NCBI GenBank assembly: GCA_905397405.1
Contig: CAJPVJ010000688.1
Coordinates: forward strand, 1 to 21,393
Origin: Oppiella nova
Taxonomy: Eukaryota > Arthropoda > Arachnida > Sarcoptiformes > Oppiidae
Reading direction: 5' to 3'
Length of the DNA: 21,393 nucleotides
Shown piece by piece: positions 1-10,667 of this stretch (its first letter is position 1; each line of letters begins with the position of its first letter). A model generated the notes under the pieces. That model made no database searches. It saw only the letters and a list, made by a program, of their open reading frames with translations, and was not told the DNA's origin. The translations under genes were made by a program, and so were the position numbers.

Positions 1-1224
1 GTGCAAAGAGTGGAAACCGTAAGAATACAAAAGGATTTGGCGGACAGTTTGCATGCGTCCACCTCTTTGACTGCCATTCCGGCGCACATTAAACTCCAAA
101 ACGCATCAAACGTTTCCTTCACGAAGAAGTCTTCAAATTCGGATGCTTTGAGTTTAAGGAGTAATTCAACTCTCAATGAATCGGGTCTTACGGACTGTTC
201 GCTCATCGATGACGACAACCGGTCCATAAGAAGTGATTTGTCGGGAGAGAGCGATCAGTTCGTTGTCGTCGGCTTCGAGACGATGACACAAGAGGAAGAA
301 GAAGACATATTTAACACGAATCGCATCGAAACGGCCGACGAAGTGAAAGAAGAAGACTCGTTGGTTGACTCGCCGTCCGATGACTCGGACACAAACAGTG
401 CCTCTAATATATCGACAGATAATCCTCTGAGCGTTACTTTGGTTCAGATCGCGATCGCGAACCTAAATCTCGTTCACCAGTCAAAAGGGTTTCATTCAAA
501 GATATTAATGCGATGTTCAGACATATCATTGTCTGAATTCATGAAACTGCCATTCAATGAGTACCAGACACTCACCAATCAAAGGGTTGTGAATAAGACT
601 AATAATAATAATGCATTGAATTCACGAGAAAATGCGTCCGAAATACAGCTTCGGTTGGAATCGTTTGCGAAACTCAACGATAAAGACGAACTCATCTCTG
701 TTTTAGTCAATAGTCTGGAGCTAACGCTACACATGGACTCAGTTATGCTGTTGAATGACTTCATCACCGATGAGGAGATGGCTTACGTGCCGCCGACTAA
801 TATACTCCTCAATAACGTATGCATTACTCTAATGGACGAGAAGGTGAGTTCACCGCCGCTGACACTCCGAGTGCCCCACCTTTTCGTACAAAGGGATCGA
901 TCCAATCACATGAGTGTCCATCCAATCCTTACAAGTAAGGCATTGCCACAGAATCACAGAATATTCATGTCGTGTCTCATTTCAGACCATACATGGAGTG
1001 CGAGCGCACACACGGAACAGCTATTAGTTCCTCACCTGAAACTACGACAACGGAATGGCCGCACAATTGACGCCACCATTGAGTTAGAAGTTCCGCATAA
1101 TAACGAGTCCAACGATGTGTTGGATGAGGTGCTCAAGAAGAATGAGAGTCTGGTGCAGGAAATGCAGTCAATAAGACGCGAGAACCAGGAACTCAAGAAT
1201 CGGCTCAAACTCTTTCAAAGTTAA
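1..1224 (+). CDS. C-terminal part of a BLTP3-type (UHRF1BP1/UHRF1BP1L) bridge-like lipid-transfer protein, 5' end outside the window
   Basis: The frame is open from base 1 and ends at TAA 1222-1224, giving 407 residues of a protein that starts upstream. The first half is Ser/Asp/Glu-rich and probably disordered, with a hydrophobic patch QFVVVGFE near residue 86. A folded stretch follows at about 220-350, with EIQLRLESFAKL, then SLELTLHMDSVMLLNDFITD and VPPTNILLNNVCITL. This resembles the last beta-groove repeat of the UHRF1BP1 proteins. The final 40 residues (from LDEVLKKNESL) form a predicted coiled coil, as expected at the C-terminus of this family. Family members are rod-like proteins that move lipids between membranes at endosomal contact sites. 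The assignment rests on remembered similarity and overall layout, with no search run. Another chorein-like protein is the main alternative. No intron is needed in this 1.2-kb exon. Confidence 0.6.
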   Translation: MQRVETVRIQKDLADSLHASTSLTAIPAHIKLQNASNVSFTKKSSNSDALSLRSNSTLNESGLTDCSLIDDDNRSIRSDLSGESDQFVVVGFETMTQEEEEDIFNTNRIETADEVKEEDSLVDSPSDDSDTNSASNISTDNPLSVTLVQIAIANLNLVHQSKGFHSKILMRCSDISLSEFMKLPFNEYQTLTNQRVVNKTNNNNALNSRENASEIQLRLESFAKLNDKDELISVLVNSLELTLHMDSVMLLNDFITDEEMAYVPPTNILLNNVCITLMDEKVSSPPLTLRVPHLFVQRDRSNHMSVHPILTSKALPQNHRIFMSCLISDHTWSASAHTEQLLVPHLKLRQRNGRTIDATIELEVPHNNESNDVLDEVLKKNESLVQEMQSIRRENQELKNRLKLFQS

Positions 1225-1265
1225 TGAAAGACATCCCGAAGTCCATGAAACACATCCCGAAGTCT
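1224..1265 (+). repeat. 21-bp tandem duplication immediately after the stop codon
   Basis: Two 21-bp units, 1224-1244 and 1245-1265, each begin ATGAAA and contain ACATCCCGAAGTC. They differ at two positions. The first unit starts on the last base of the stop codon, so the repeat lies in the 3' UTR. Confidence 0.8.
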
Positions 1266-1848
1266 ATAGTATTGTGAACTCCAGTCAAACATTTTCTATG
1301 ATATCCTATACTTTCTTACGGCTATTGAGACACACATTACCCCTATTTATGAGATGTCTATTGAATACTACTATTCAATGGATGCTTATTACAGACATAT
1401 AGTTAATATAATTGATTAGATTATGACCACAATTAGTGAACACATGTCTCAATGGGACACCAAATGTGCAATCAATCCATAAATCACTTATTTGTGTCAT
1501 ATTTGGCACCAATTTGTACTCATTTATGGCATAAATGTAAGCAAACTATGATTGACTCACTATTGAGACAATGTATGGCCCATTGAGTCACTAATTTGTC
1601 ATCAATTTTACAAATATTTTCAATTATTTCCAAATCGTTATATTTGAAGGCATTGTTACCATTGATTGATTGAAATTTGATTTTTATATTCAATATATTC
1701 TACTCTATTGTGATTACAGTTATAAGGATATAAGTGTTATGCAAATCAATACACGTTTGCATTGAAAGCAATTCAATAATAAATGATAATATGTTTCAAA
1801 TGAATCATCAATTCATGACATGTGTCCACACAATAGCCACACAATAGT
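1225..1848. other. 3' UTR and intergenic DNA, no gene seen
   Basis: This is AT-rich sequence with many short runs based on CATTGA and CAATGG. Apart from the 21-bp duplication and the AATAAA at 1778, I see no coding or RNA signal. Confidence 0.6.
1778..1783 (+). terminator. Candidate poly(A) signal for the lipid-transfer gene
   Basis: A canonical AATAAA lies about 555 nt after the stop codon in AT-rich DNA and is the first canonical hexamer I found downstream of the gene. It implies a 3' UTR of roughly 0.58 kb. Confidence 0.45.
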
Positions 1849-2975
1849 ATGCATGAAGTAATGATAACGTATGGACACCAGCACTGCACCAATCATTCAG
1901 TCATTTGCCGCCAAACTATGCGTTCGAACGCCGACTTCACTGGAGTTCCGTTTGGCGCCAATTCTCCACTCATTCACCGCTATTTCGGACCCTTTTCTCA
2001 CATACGTCTCAATCCACTGCATATTCTTTTCATACAATTCTTTGCATTCTATTTCACGTCCAATGTATGCATTCAATGCCGAAGTGGCGTACAATTAGTG
2101 CGACGTTTTTATAACGCTTTCTAATTACTATAGCATTGGTTTGAGTCAACACTCAAATAAGTTCTCAATCTTTTGGTGGAATTTTCCATTCGTTTCACTC
2201 GTCTATTGGTTTGCTATGGGATTGCAATTTGCAAACACCGGCCCATACACTACCCCTACACCCATACAACCCATACATACAGTACTACTACTACTCAGAC
2301 CCATAGATACCTATACGTCAACCTTGAGGTGCACTACAATCGCAGCCAATACTCAGTCCACTCGACACCGCATTTTCGTTTCGTTTCCTTTTCGCGGCGT
2401 TTGTCTCAAACTTTTGAGGCATTCATTCGAGTGAACAATACGTGCAGTGAAGGGCTCACTATAGCTGTAGTAGTGTTGCGTAAACGAGAGTCGACTGTAA
2501 GTGCAGTGAAGCCTCGTCTATGCATTCATTCATTCATAGGTTTGTCTGTAACTGAGTAAAGGTCTCACTGTCTGAGAGCCACTGACAGAACAGCTCTCTA
2601 TTGGCGCTCATGGATGGGGCGGTGCTGAGACTCAGTCTCGCAAATGACGTTCACTTTGAGCGCAAAGTGCAGACACTGTGAAAGGCATTCGATTCTCGCA
2701 TTTGGCGCTCAAAGCGATGACGTATTATATGGTTGAGCGCAGAGACAGTGAGCCTTCACTACACGTACACCGTTTGCGGCGTCGCCTCTGATTGGCTGAA
2801 CGCTCGTCACGTGAGGCTATTGTCTGAGAAGTGGAGTCAAGCACTGAGTCTATGCATAGTCTGCAGTCGTATAGCATTCGAAGCATTCATTCACTCCGCG
2901 TTTCGCCGGCTTTTCACTCAAAACTCTTTGCTTTCATTACTTGTGTTGTGATTATCACCGAAACTCTTGGACACT
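1849..2975 (+). promoter_or_regulatory. GC-richer upstream region and probable promoter of the prothymosin-like gene
   Basis: This stretch is clearly less AT-rich than the DNA on either side, and none of its overlapping short ORFs resembles a protein I know. The motifs I can see are a palindromic E2F-like TTGGCGCCAA at 1952-1961, a second TTGGCGC at 2601-2607, a GC box GGGGCGG at 2616-2622, and TGACGT CRE half-sites at 2645-2650 and 2718-2723. A perfect E2F-like TTTGGCGC lies at 2701-2708, an inverted CCAAT box (GATTGGCT) at 2790-2797, and a CACGTG E-box at 2808-2813. All but the first fall within 400 bp of the start codon at 2976. The transcription start is not determined. The segment 2240-2320 is low-complexity CCATACA/CTACTA repeat. 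Confidence 0.5.
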
Positions 2976-3704
2976 ATGCCCGCCACCAGATCCAGAACCA
3001 GGTCTGTCACCACTTCTGGCACTATCACTGTCACTATCGCTGTGTTGAGTGGACGCACCGGTCGACCGGTTGTGTGAATCACTGAACCATTGATTGAATG
3101 GAGTTTTGGTTTGCAATCTATTAATTGATTTGTTTTATGCGTTAATCAGTACCGAAGGCACAGAAGTGGCCGTCGAGGACAAGAAGGTGGACGACATCTC
3201 GACCACCAAAGAGGTGAGCAGTGATGCAGTGATACATTGAGTGGTCACTGAATGCGTGTCTCAATGGATAGGAAGTGACGGACATTAAGGAAACGGCGAC
3301 TGAGGAGAAGGACAGCAACGAGTCGTCGGACAGCACTAGCAATGAGTCGAACAATGAGTCCAAAGCGGTGGACAACTCGGAGAACGGCTCCAACGATGAG
3401 GTCAAGTCAGACACCAATGGGAGCGCAGGTATGGATGGCTTAGTTGCCAACGAGTGGTGACATGCCTGAGATGACTGTCTTACTGAACATGTGGTGTATT
3501 TCAGGCGAAAAGCCGGAGAACGGGTCCGCGAACGGCAAGAGGAAGTCAGTGGGCGCTGAAGAGGGAGGCGACGCCCCCGACAGCACTGACATCACCCCTA
3601 AGAAGGCCAAAGTGGACGCCCCCACCGATGATACTAACGGTGCGAACAATGGCGGCGCCGGTGAACAGGAGGACAAACAGACTTCCGTCGAAACCAGCGC
3701 TTAA
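2976..3704 (+). CDS. Small acidic, disordered nuclear protein, prothymosin-alpha-like (148 aa, four exons)
   Basis: The exons are 2976-3001, 3150-3213, 3272-3428 and 3505-3704. All introns are GT..AG with matching phases 2, 0 and 1, giving 148 residues that start MPATRSRT and end at TAA 3702-3704. The protein is rich in Glu, Asp, Asn, Ser, Thr and Lys, has no hydrophobic core and should be intrinsically disordered. Two basic clusters, KRK at 94-96 and TPKKAK at 113-118, look like a bipartite nuclear localisation signal near the C-terminus. DDISTTKEE at 23-31 recalls the N-terminal EITTKDL motif of prothymosin alpha, and the KKAKVDAP region recalls its C-terminal KKQK signal. Prothymosins are histone-binding nuclear proteins linked to proliferation. 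The gene structure is well supported. The family assignment is tentative, because low-complexity acidic proteins mimic each other. The 26-nt first coding exon is the least certain part. Confidence 0.6.
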
Positions 3705-6700
3705 TTCAAGTTTAATTCAATTAATTAATTATTTTCTCATTTGTCAGACGTTTTTCTTATAAGAAATAATTGTAATTAATATAGACTTTCGTTTAGTACT
3801 AATTTCATTCAAATTCTTATTTTTTTTCGTTTATTTTGTATTATTATTATAATTATTATAAATGTATTGGAATTAGAAATTTCATTATTTTTTTAGTATT
3901 ATTTAAAATGAATTGTTTTGATGACAAACCATCGTTCGGTTGTTATTAATAATTATTTAATGTTTTCTCACTTTTATATCGCTTTGATTTGTTTTTCGCT
4001 AAATTTTCTCCATTTAATGACTTTAATGTTAACGCAAAACGAGTGAAAAATCGTAAAAAGTAAACCAAAACTTGATTTATAAATATTAGCAATACTTATG
4101 ACTTGATGTGTACTTACAGTAACTTATAATTTCTTTCATTGCGTGACTTCTATTATATCATTAATAAGTCTTTGCTTTTGTTCACTAAAACTAAAGACCA
4201 GAACATCTGCAGAGGAGTGCAGGAAATGAAATGAATTATAAGTTTTACAAACATTTAATACACTTTTTGCTTCTCTACTATGTATTTATCAATAAATAAC
4301 TTATTGTGTAAAACAAACAAACATATGAATTATTGAATAACTTTTGTCACATTTTTCACTGTTTTTCACTTCTGTCTCCAAACAAAAACCTTTACAATAA
4401 TCTGATTATCAAACAGAAACTGTTGTCCATTCAAACCCCAATTGAATCCGTTTTTTACTATTTTGTTCACTCTTTGCACGAGTTTTTATAAATAGCGAGA
4501 ATTTCTACGAATGAAAGGCAATCTAATGTTGAAGTAATTGTCACTATAATTAAAGTATGTGTTCACTCATCACACCATTTATTGAAATGCATTCCACTTC
4601 TGATTCAAAACATGGTTTACAAACCAATCCATATTTGATGTAATACTTTGAACTCGATATCAAAACCAATTTCTCATTTAATTAGCGATTCAATTGTATT
4701 TGTTTGTAGAATGCGTCCAATAAAGCAAAACAATATGTCAAACAATTTGAATATTCATATGAAATGTATCCGTAATATGACTTAGAATTCATGCTTTCAT
4801 ACTGTATTTGAATAAATGAATAGTTTTTCAATAGTTTTCTAATCATAGTCTCAAACTCAATGCCATCCGATATCCCAAGTCTGCAGTCTGTGAGACAGAC
4901 TCTGCGCTAATTAGAGGTAAACCTCAGCACTCAAGACAACACTTTGCCATTCTATGGATGCATTGTATTCGGTCGATGACATCCCAACCTCAACACATCC
5001 AGAGCCGGATTTACAGCACAGGTGACCATACATTGAGATACCATAGAATCAACTCTCGATTCTAACTGCAAACAAGTCTACCCAATGGCCGGCCCAACGT
5101 TTGCACTACTCATAAGCTTCTCATAACAGGTATTTCTCAATCAAAAACTATGCTTAATATCCATTGAGTTCTTGTTTTGTGCTTCGCGTCTATTTTAAGA
5201 CAAGTTATTTGACTTTTGGTCACTCATTCACTAAAACGACAAAATAAAACTTCACAAAAAGTGTTGAAAATATTTGAAATAATTTCATAAGTTTGATTAG
5301 TTATGTATTTTAAGGGAAACTTTACGTAAAACATGAATCGAGAGGATTGGTTTAGAGGGAGTTATATCAATTGATTTCGTAATTATAGCATATATTTTAA
5401 TACATTAAAGACTGGTTTCGTATATCAATTGCTTTCCGTTAAGCATAATATTATTATAATGACCTCCTTTTCCATTTAACGGCGCTTTACTTACCTGTAC
5501 TCCACAGTAATTGGTTTATCGTTAAACAGCAGTCAGTATTGGCTACAAATACGCGACACAACTGTTTATTAAATCTAATCAAATGTTCACTTTGTTTGAC
5601 ATGTTGTGAGCTTTAACTGTACTTTTTGTTTGTATAACTTACTAATAAACTTATATAACTTATGTGGAATTTCACTTTTATCTGACCCTAACTTATATAA
5701 AAGTATCCGCTTTTCATACTATCATATCATACAGTATAGTACAGTACAATATACTCTAATCTCTATTCAATTACAATCAAATAAATAGACAAAACTATTA
5801 AATAAACGTCAAATTAATGTGAAATAGTGTAGACTATACAGGGTACAGGTATGTTATTCGCTTTGAGACAAATAAAAACATCCCTGAACTCTAAGATTAT
5901 ATAATCAGCACAAGAAATAAAGTTTGAGTAACTAAGTTTATTTCGAAATGTATTTAAATTTTACAAGTATTTTTTAATTTCTACAAATTAGCACAGAAAC
6001 CAACTTTTTATCATTAATTATTTATTTAAAGCACCAGAAGTATTTTATTATTATTATTATTGGCATTTAAAGGCATTATTCATAGCATGTCTTAAACCTT
6101 TAATTTGTATTTGAATAGACCTACCGGTGCATTGGTGCCAACATAGCGTATCTCGCATTCAATGAATTCTTGTATAGAAATATATGTAAAATAATTTATT
6201 TCAAATCGCTTACAAAACCTTATTTCTAATAAAATGAATGTCGGCAAAATAATTTATCAAGTTAATTCATAATTTAGTTTCACTTGAATATCATATTGAT
6301 ATTATATTTGAAATGTTGAGGTTTTGTTGAATAAGTTTTACACTGAATTCAAAGAAAACATATAATGTATATTTCCGGTGCTTTTCAGTATACTGTAGTA
6401 AAGAACCTCCAGTACCCTCCCGTTCCCATTTGAAGCCACAGTTTACTGAATTACTACTTAAAACCGCAATAATAAAAAGTTTAGAGTTTATTATAAAAGT
6501 GACGAAATTGACGAATCGTTTTTTAATTATAAATAATTTAATATAATTTAATAGTGAATCTATTTATTGAAAGGATTGCAATGAATGGCAAAGAGATTGG
6601 AGTGAAAGACAAAAACACAAAGAAATAAGTTTAAAGAGATTTAATCAGTAAATATACGAGTGATTGAAGTTATAGTGGAAACCAGTCATTGAAGTATACG

Positions 6701-7007
6701 TGAGGCACACGAGTGAGCACTGAATGAGTGAATGATATGGTATTGGCTTTGATTTGTGTGCCTTTGGATGGAAAGTGAATGCACTTAAAGTGTGTCTCAA
6801 CTGAGGTTTGGCTTGAGTTGGGAGACAACGCATACACACAGACACAGACATACATTGGATCCAAGCACACATACCACACCATATCATACCAAACCATACC
6901 CTGAACCAAACCTTATGAATCCACATCTCATTTATTCTCATGTCTTGTAGTTCTCAACGACAATAAGTTCTTAGTTTTATCACAATTGGTGTTCAATAGA
7001 GACTCAA
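3705..7007. other. 3.3 kb AT-rich intergenic region without a supported gene
   Basis: I found no ORF with protein character and no tRNA-like cloverleaf. The first canonical AATAAA after the upstream gene that I noted is at 4291-4296. A short (TTA)n run lies at about 6045-6061. A slightly GC-richer patch at about 4860-5100 contains GCCGGATTTA and the palindrome GGCCGGCC at 5087-5094, faintly like the end of a hAT transposon but without a partner end. The stretch 6830-6915 is low-complexity CA/CCATA sequence just upstream of the next gene. The rest appears unstructured. Confidence 0.55.
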
Positions 7008-7998
7008 ATGAGTACTAATCGTCAGAATTGTCTCATAGTTTTGAGTTCAGCCAAAGAAGGTATGCTTTTGACATTTGGATCAGATTCGCGTAATGAGTAG
7101 TAGTTTGCCATCAAATGCCTACTGATATGCTATCACTCTATTCAGGCAACTCTTCGCAGTCTTTCATTCAATGCTATTCTCTACTCAACACTGCATTCAA
7201 CGTACAAATAGCCACTCCATCGGTAAGTCTTACACTTGTCATCACCAAACGGTTCCATTCATCTAATCATTTGTATCTCATTAATGAATCCAATGGTAAA
7301 CTACAAAATAGGGTCGAAATGCAGAGTTTGTAAGAAGTGATGAACAGAGCAGGAAATGGTTGAATGAATTCAAACACAAGTCATTCTCCACTCCAATCAG
7401 TTTGTCTTCAGTGGACCGTAAGTTTTAATGACTTTCTATAAATGATTAGTGACTATCAATCCTTTCATTACTCAATTGACAGCTCATCGATATTCATGTC
7501 TTGTCATTCCTCACTCTCCCGGTGCTGTTATCGATTTGGTCACCGATTCGGACTTGTCGTACATTTTGAAGCACTTTGTCAAAGAGCAGAGTATGTATCC
7601 ATTGGAACCGATGTCTGTGATGAGTGGCTGACTATTACACTGGTAATGATCTGTTTGCAGAAGTGATTTGTGCGATAGGGATGGGAGTGGCGGCTCTGTT
7701 CCCGGCCTACGACGACGGCAACGTCTGGTCGTTCCGTCGGTTCACTTTGACGGCTATCTCTGTGTTCGAGTTGACCCGCAATCCAGACTTCGCTAACCTT
7801 CCCATCATTCCCGAGGATGTCATCAAAGACAGGGGCGCTCTCTATAGCTCGACAAACCCGGATCACGTGGACGAAGTGCATGTGGTTGTGGACAGGCATC
7901 TGATTACTGGTCAGAACGAACAGTCGACGCTCACTGCCGTTCAGAATCTTATGATTCAATGCAATCAAAGGCAAAACAAGTCTTTAAGAGAGCGTTGA
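7008..7998 (+). CDS. GATD1: GATD1 (PDDC1), DJ-1/PfpI-like class I glutamine-amidotransferase-fold protein, 226 aa, complete
   Basis: The five exons are 7008-7059, 7146-7222, 7312-7417, 7483-7590 and 7661-7998. All introns are GT..AG with matching phases 1, 0, 1 and 1, giving 226 residues against about 220 in human GATD1. Landmarks match the family in order: MSTNRQNCLIVLSSAKEG at the start, SFIQCYSLLNTAFNVQIATP (first strand-helix), EQSRKWLNEF, YSCLVIPHSPGAVIDL, VICAIGMGVAAL (nucleophile elbow), FTLTAISVFEL, and VVVDRHLITGQN near the C-terminus. At the elbow the catalytic Cys of DJ-1 is replaced by Gly (AIGMG), as I recall for human GATD1, so it is probably not an ordinary DJ-1-type enzyme. 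Its cellular role is poorly known. The start has an A at -3 and lies just downstream of AT-rich DNA. The gene is convergent with the FHIP2 gene. Confidence 0.93.
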
Positions 7999-8049
7999 TT
8001 GAGAAATGGATCTAAAATTGAGTTTTCGTTATAAATTTATGAATTCATA

Positions 8050-8055
8050 AATAAA
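8050..8055 (+). terminator. Candidate poly(A) signal of GATD1
   Basis: AATAAA lies about 52 nt beyond the TGA stop, in the 269-bp gap between two convergent genes. Confidence 0.55.
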
Positions 8056-8202
8056 TTTAAATTATTATTAAATCTTCAGATTTAAATTCAGTTTTAAAGA
8101 TATTTTGTTAAAATTTATTATAAATTAAAATTCATTATAAAATAATATATATATGATATATATATCGGAATTTTTAAACCTATTAATGACTCAATAATAA
8201 CA

Positions 8203-8212
8203 TTTATTTATT
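8203..8212 (-). terminator. Candidate poly(A) signals of the FHIP2 gene
   Basis: Two overlapping copies of TTTATT on the + strand (AATAAA on the - strand) lie about 60 nt downstream of the FHIP2 stop codon. GATD1 and FHIP2 transcripts probably end within about 150 bp of each other. Confidence 0.5.
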
Positions 8213-8267
8213 TTATACCGGTTTTAATGAAATTAAAATAAAATGTTGAATAAAATTCATAATTTAA

Positions 8268-10667
8268 TCAAAAAGTGTTGTGATATTTAACGAACGAAAC
8301 GGCAGCCAATTCTTTGCAAAACTCCTCGATTACTATCAAAGCCTCGATTATTCGGGAAGTCTTCTCGTCATTCACTGCATTCACTTCTTCACTCGTTTTG
8401 TCCGATTCTCCTAACAGTGCTCTTCTGGTTATCTGCAGTTTATCTCTCAGACCATTCAAGCCCTGCACTGATATCTGCAACTCATCCACCAGTTTATGCA
8501 GAATTGAAAACAGAGATCGAGTTCCGCGAACTGGATATCAAATCATTCATTCATATTACAAATTATGTCAAAAAAACTCATTTAAATACAATTTAAATGA
8601 TAGATACCTAGAGGAATGGTAGGATCCAAGAGGTATTCATTAACGTATTGATTCGGGAACAATGCGAGTCTCGAGATCAAAGACGTCACCTTTAATGGGA
8701 TTAACCATCAAATTAATTGACATTCAAATAAGGATCGATAGTTTGACACATACTTGGAGGTTGACTTCATACGGCAGATCAACCATATATTGCAAGTTAT
8801 CGAATATCATCGACAGAAAGGGTCCCTCAAAAAACTCTTTGGTCTTTGAGTTGTGTCTGACCTTTGAGTCGCCGTTAATTTCACTAACAATCTGTTGATC
8901 AGATGATTGCACTTCTTGTGAATCGTCTAAAATCACGTTTTCTGTCGACCAGTTCTTCCATTTGTTACAAATCACTCCAATCTCTTGGAAGTGTTTTTGC
9001 GCTTCTCTTACATATGTCTCATATCCCAAGTCATCGCTGGACTGACAGCTCTTGAGTTCGTCGGGAACTAATGAAGTGAAGTATTGCAGGACTCGTTGCA
9101 CGTGAGAAGTGGACACGTAATTGAAATTCGGTGTAAATCCGTTCAATAAGTCGTCGGAGTTAGCACTGGAAGGAGTGGTCAAGTGATGGAATTCACTGGA
9201 GTCCAGGTTGGAGTCACTGGTCAGCACCGACTCATCAAAATAACATCTGTCACACAGGTATTGAACCACTAATTCGTTTACAATACAAACGGAAGGCTTA
9301 ATGAGAATGTCTTCAAACAACTGCATCGAAGACATACACAACTGAATCCGATTGCTGTCGATAACAACACCTGAATGGCAATCATTAAGACTAATAACTG
9401 TGTGAAGACTTTTGGGTTCAATAAGTAGACAGCGCTCTAATAAAATGCTTTTCAGTTTATTTGTCGTTTCGCTATATTTTGGATTATCGATCAATAAATC
9501 AGTTTTCGTGTCGATTAACAGGAACTCTCCCACAGTTGTGGCCAACGGCTCGCTAACAGTATTCCGCAAACAATTGGACAGTAAGACTGTGGTTAAGAAG
9601 ATGTGTTCGTTGGCATCCGATTCCTCTTTATATCCATTTCCCAACAAATCAGGACAAATGCATGACTCGAGGAAATCGGTCTTCAAGTGATTCAGTAATG
9701 TCTTCATCAAAATGCCTTCATTTGCGGGCAAATGGTTTATAATCATATCATAGAAGACAAACCATCGCAGGAAACACAGAAACTTTCGGACGGCCGGCGA
9801 GAATGACTCAAAAGGGGTGCCGTTTGACGAGTCTGAACTTTTGAAGCAACAGTTGACCGCACTTTCCAATTGTTCCGGTCTTAGAGACCGAGGAATTGCC
9901 TGATAAAGAGCCACCATTTGGTCCACTATTTTACTGCAAAAGGGTGTCTCAAATGCGATGATCTGTTCCGCTCTGTCGTTGACAACAGACAAGAGTCGGA
10001 TGAGAGCGTCGCCACTCTTTGTCGATATCTGTTGGTCTGGACTCTGAAGTAATGCCAACAATGCGTTAATCAATGCAAACGATTCGCTAAGAAAACAGTT
10101 GATTAGATCCGGATTTCGATGAATTTGGTCACAAATACAGGTGAGGAACTGGACTTCAGTGGACTCATAGGGACCGGCGATGAGTTTACCGCAAATGATG
10201 ATCAACTTCTGCACTGAACTGTACACACATTTATGCGGAAGTAATTCAAGCGTTGAGTTCGTCAGAAGTGTGGTGAAGAAGTGGAGGATGTGTTGTGTGA
10301 GACCTAATGGATTGTCCGATTGTGCCAATACACTCATGGTGTCCAATATCTTGTGCTGAAGCAAGTACTCCATTGACGGAGCAATGGCTGAGCCGTTGAC
10401 AGTGATAGTGGTAGTGGTGTTGGGCTTGTCATCACTCGACTCTGATTGCGATTCTTGAGTTTGTTCTTCGCATAAGATTTGACACATTTTCTCAAAATGA
10501 AGGCAAAGATTAGTGGACTCAATGGGTGACGAGATGTGTGTCTTGTGGTGGGTCTCATAGAAGGCCATCACTTGAGTCCAGTGCCACTGGAACTGGTCTT
10601 CGGCGGCGATGGTCGGCGCCAACACTTCCATCGTATTACTGATTGCCGACGACAACAGACTAAACAT
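8268..10667 (-). CDS. FHIP2 (FAM160B)-family FTS-Hook-interacting protein, three exons, with an apparent frameshift in exon 2
   Basis: Exons read on the minus strand are 10667-8754 (638 codons), 8690-8608 and 8530-8268, with introns of 63 and 77 nt. ATG 10667 gives MFSLLSSAISNTMEVLAPT, matching the FAM160B1 start. The frame opens nine bases earlier, but only with GTG. Family landmarks include MEYLLQHKILDTM, QKLIIICGKL, FFEGPFLSMIFDNLQ, the exon 1/2 junction NLQ-VTSLISRLALFP, and the ending EALIVIEEFCKELAAVSFVKYH. FHIP proteins join FTS and Hook to couple dynein to vesicle cargo, and the human FHIP2A paralogue is linked to Rab1A and ER-to-Golgi carriers. Exon 2 is 83 nt where phase demands 82. 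One extra base in the TTT at 8640-8642 makes an in-frame TGA at 8639-8637. Beyond it the family motif NEYLLDP appears in the shifted frame. Sequencing error or a true lesion are both possible. Confidence 0.9.

Noticed and set aside
1920-1931. Perfect 12-bp palindrome GCGTTCGAACGC
   Set aside because: It is isolated, with no second copy and no known factor. Noted only because it lies close to the E2F-like palindrome at 1952.
1849-2559. Several overlapping ORFs of 69-128 codons upstream of the prothymosin-like gene
   Set aside because: They overlap in different frames, are rich in low-complexity His/Thr/Tyr runs and match nothing I recognise. Regulatory DNA explains the region better.
3142-3676. 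ORFs on the minus strand across the prothymosin-like gene
   Set aside because: They are antisense shadows of Ser/Glu-rich exons.
5001-5099. Possible hAT transposon end (CAGAGCCGGATTTA and GGCCGGCC)
   Set aside because: No matching terminal inverted repeat or 8-bp target duplication could be found. The resemblance is too short.
6115-6175. Short GC-richer patch that reads EFIECEIRYVGTNAPVGLF on the minus strand
   Set aside because: It is only about 20 codons with no neighbouring exon or recognised family. Chance cannot be excluded.
6645-6941. Minus-strand ORFs of 79 and 98 codons before GATD1
   Set aside because: They arise from CA/CCATA low-complexity sequence, and the composition is not protein-like.
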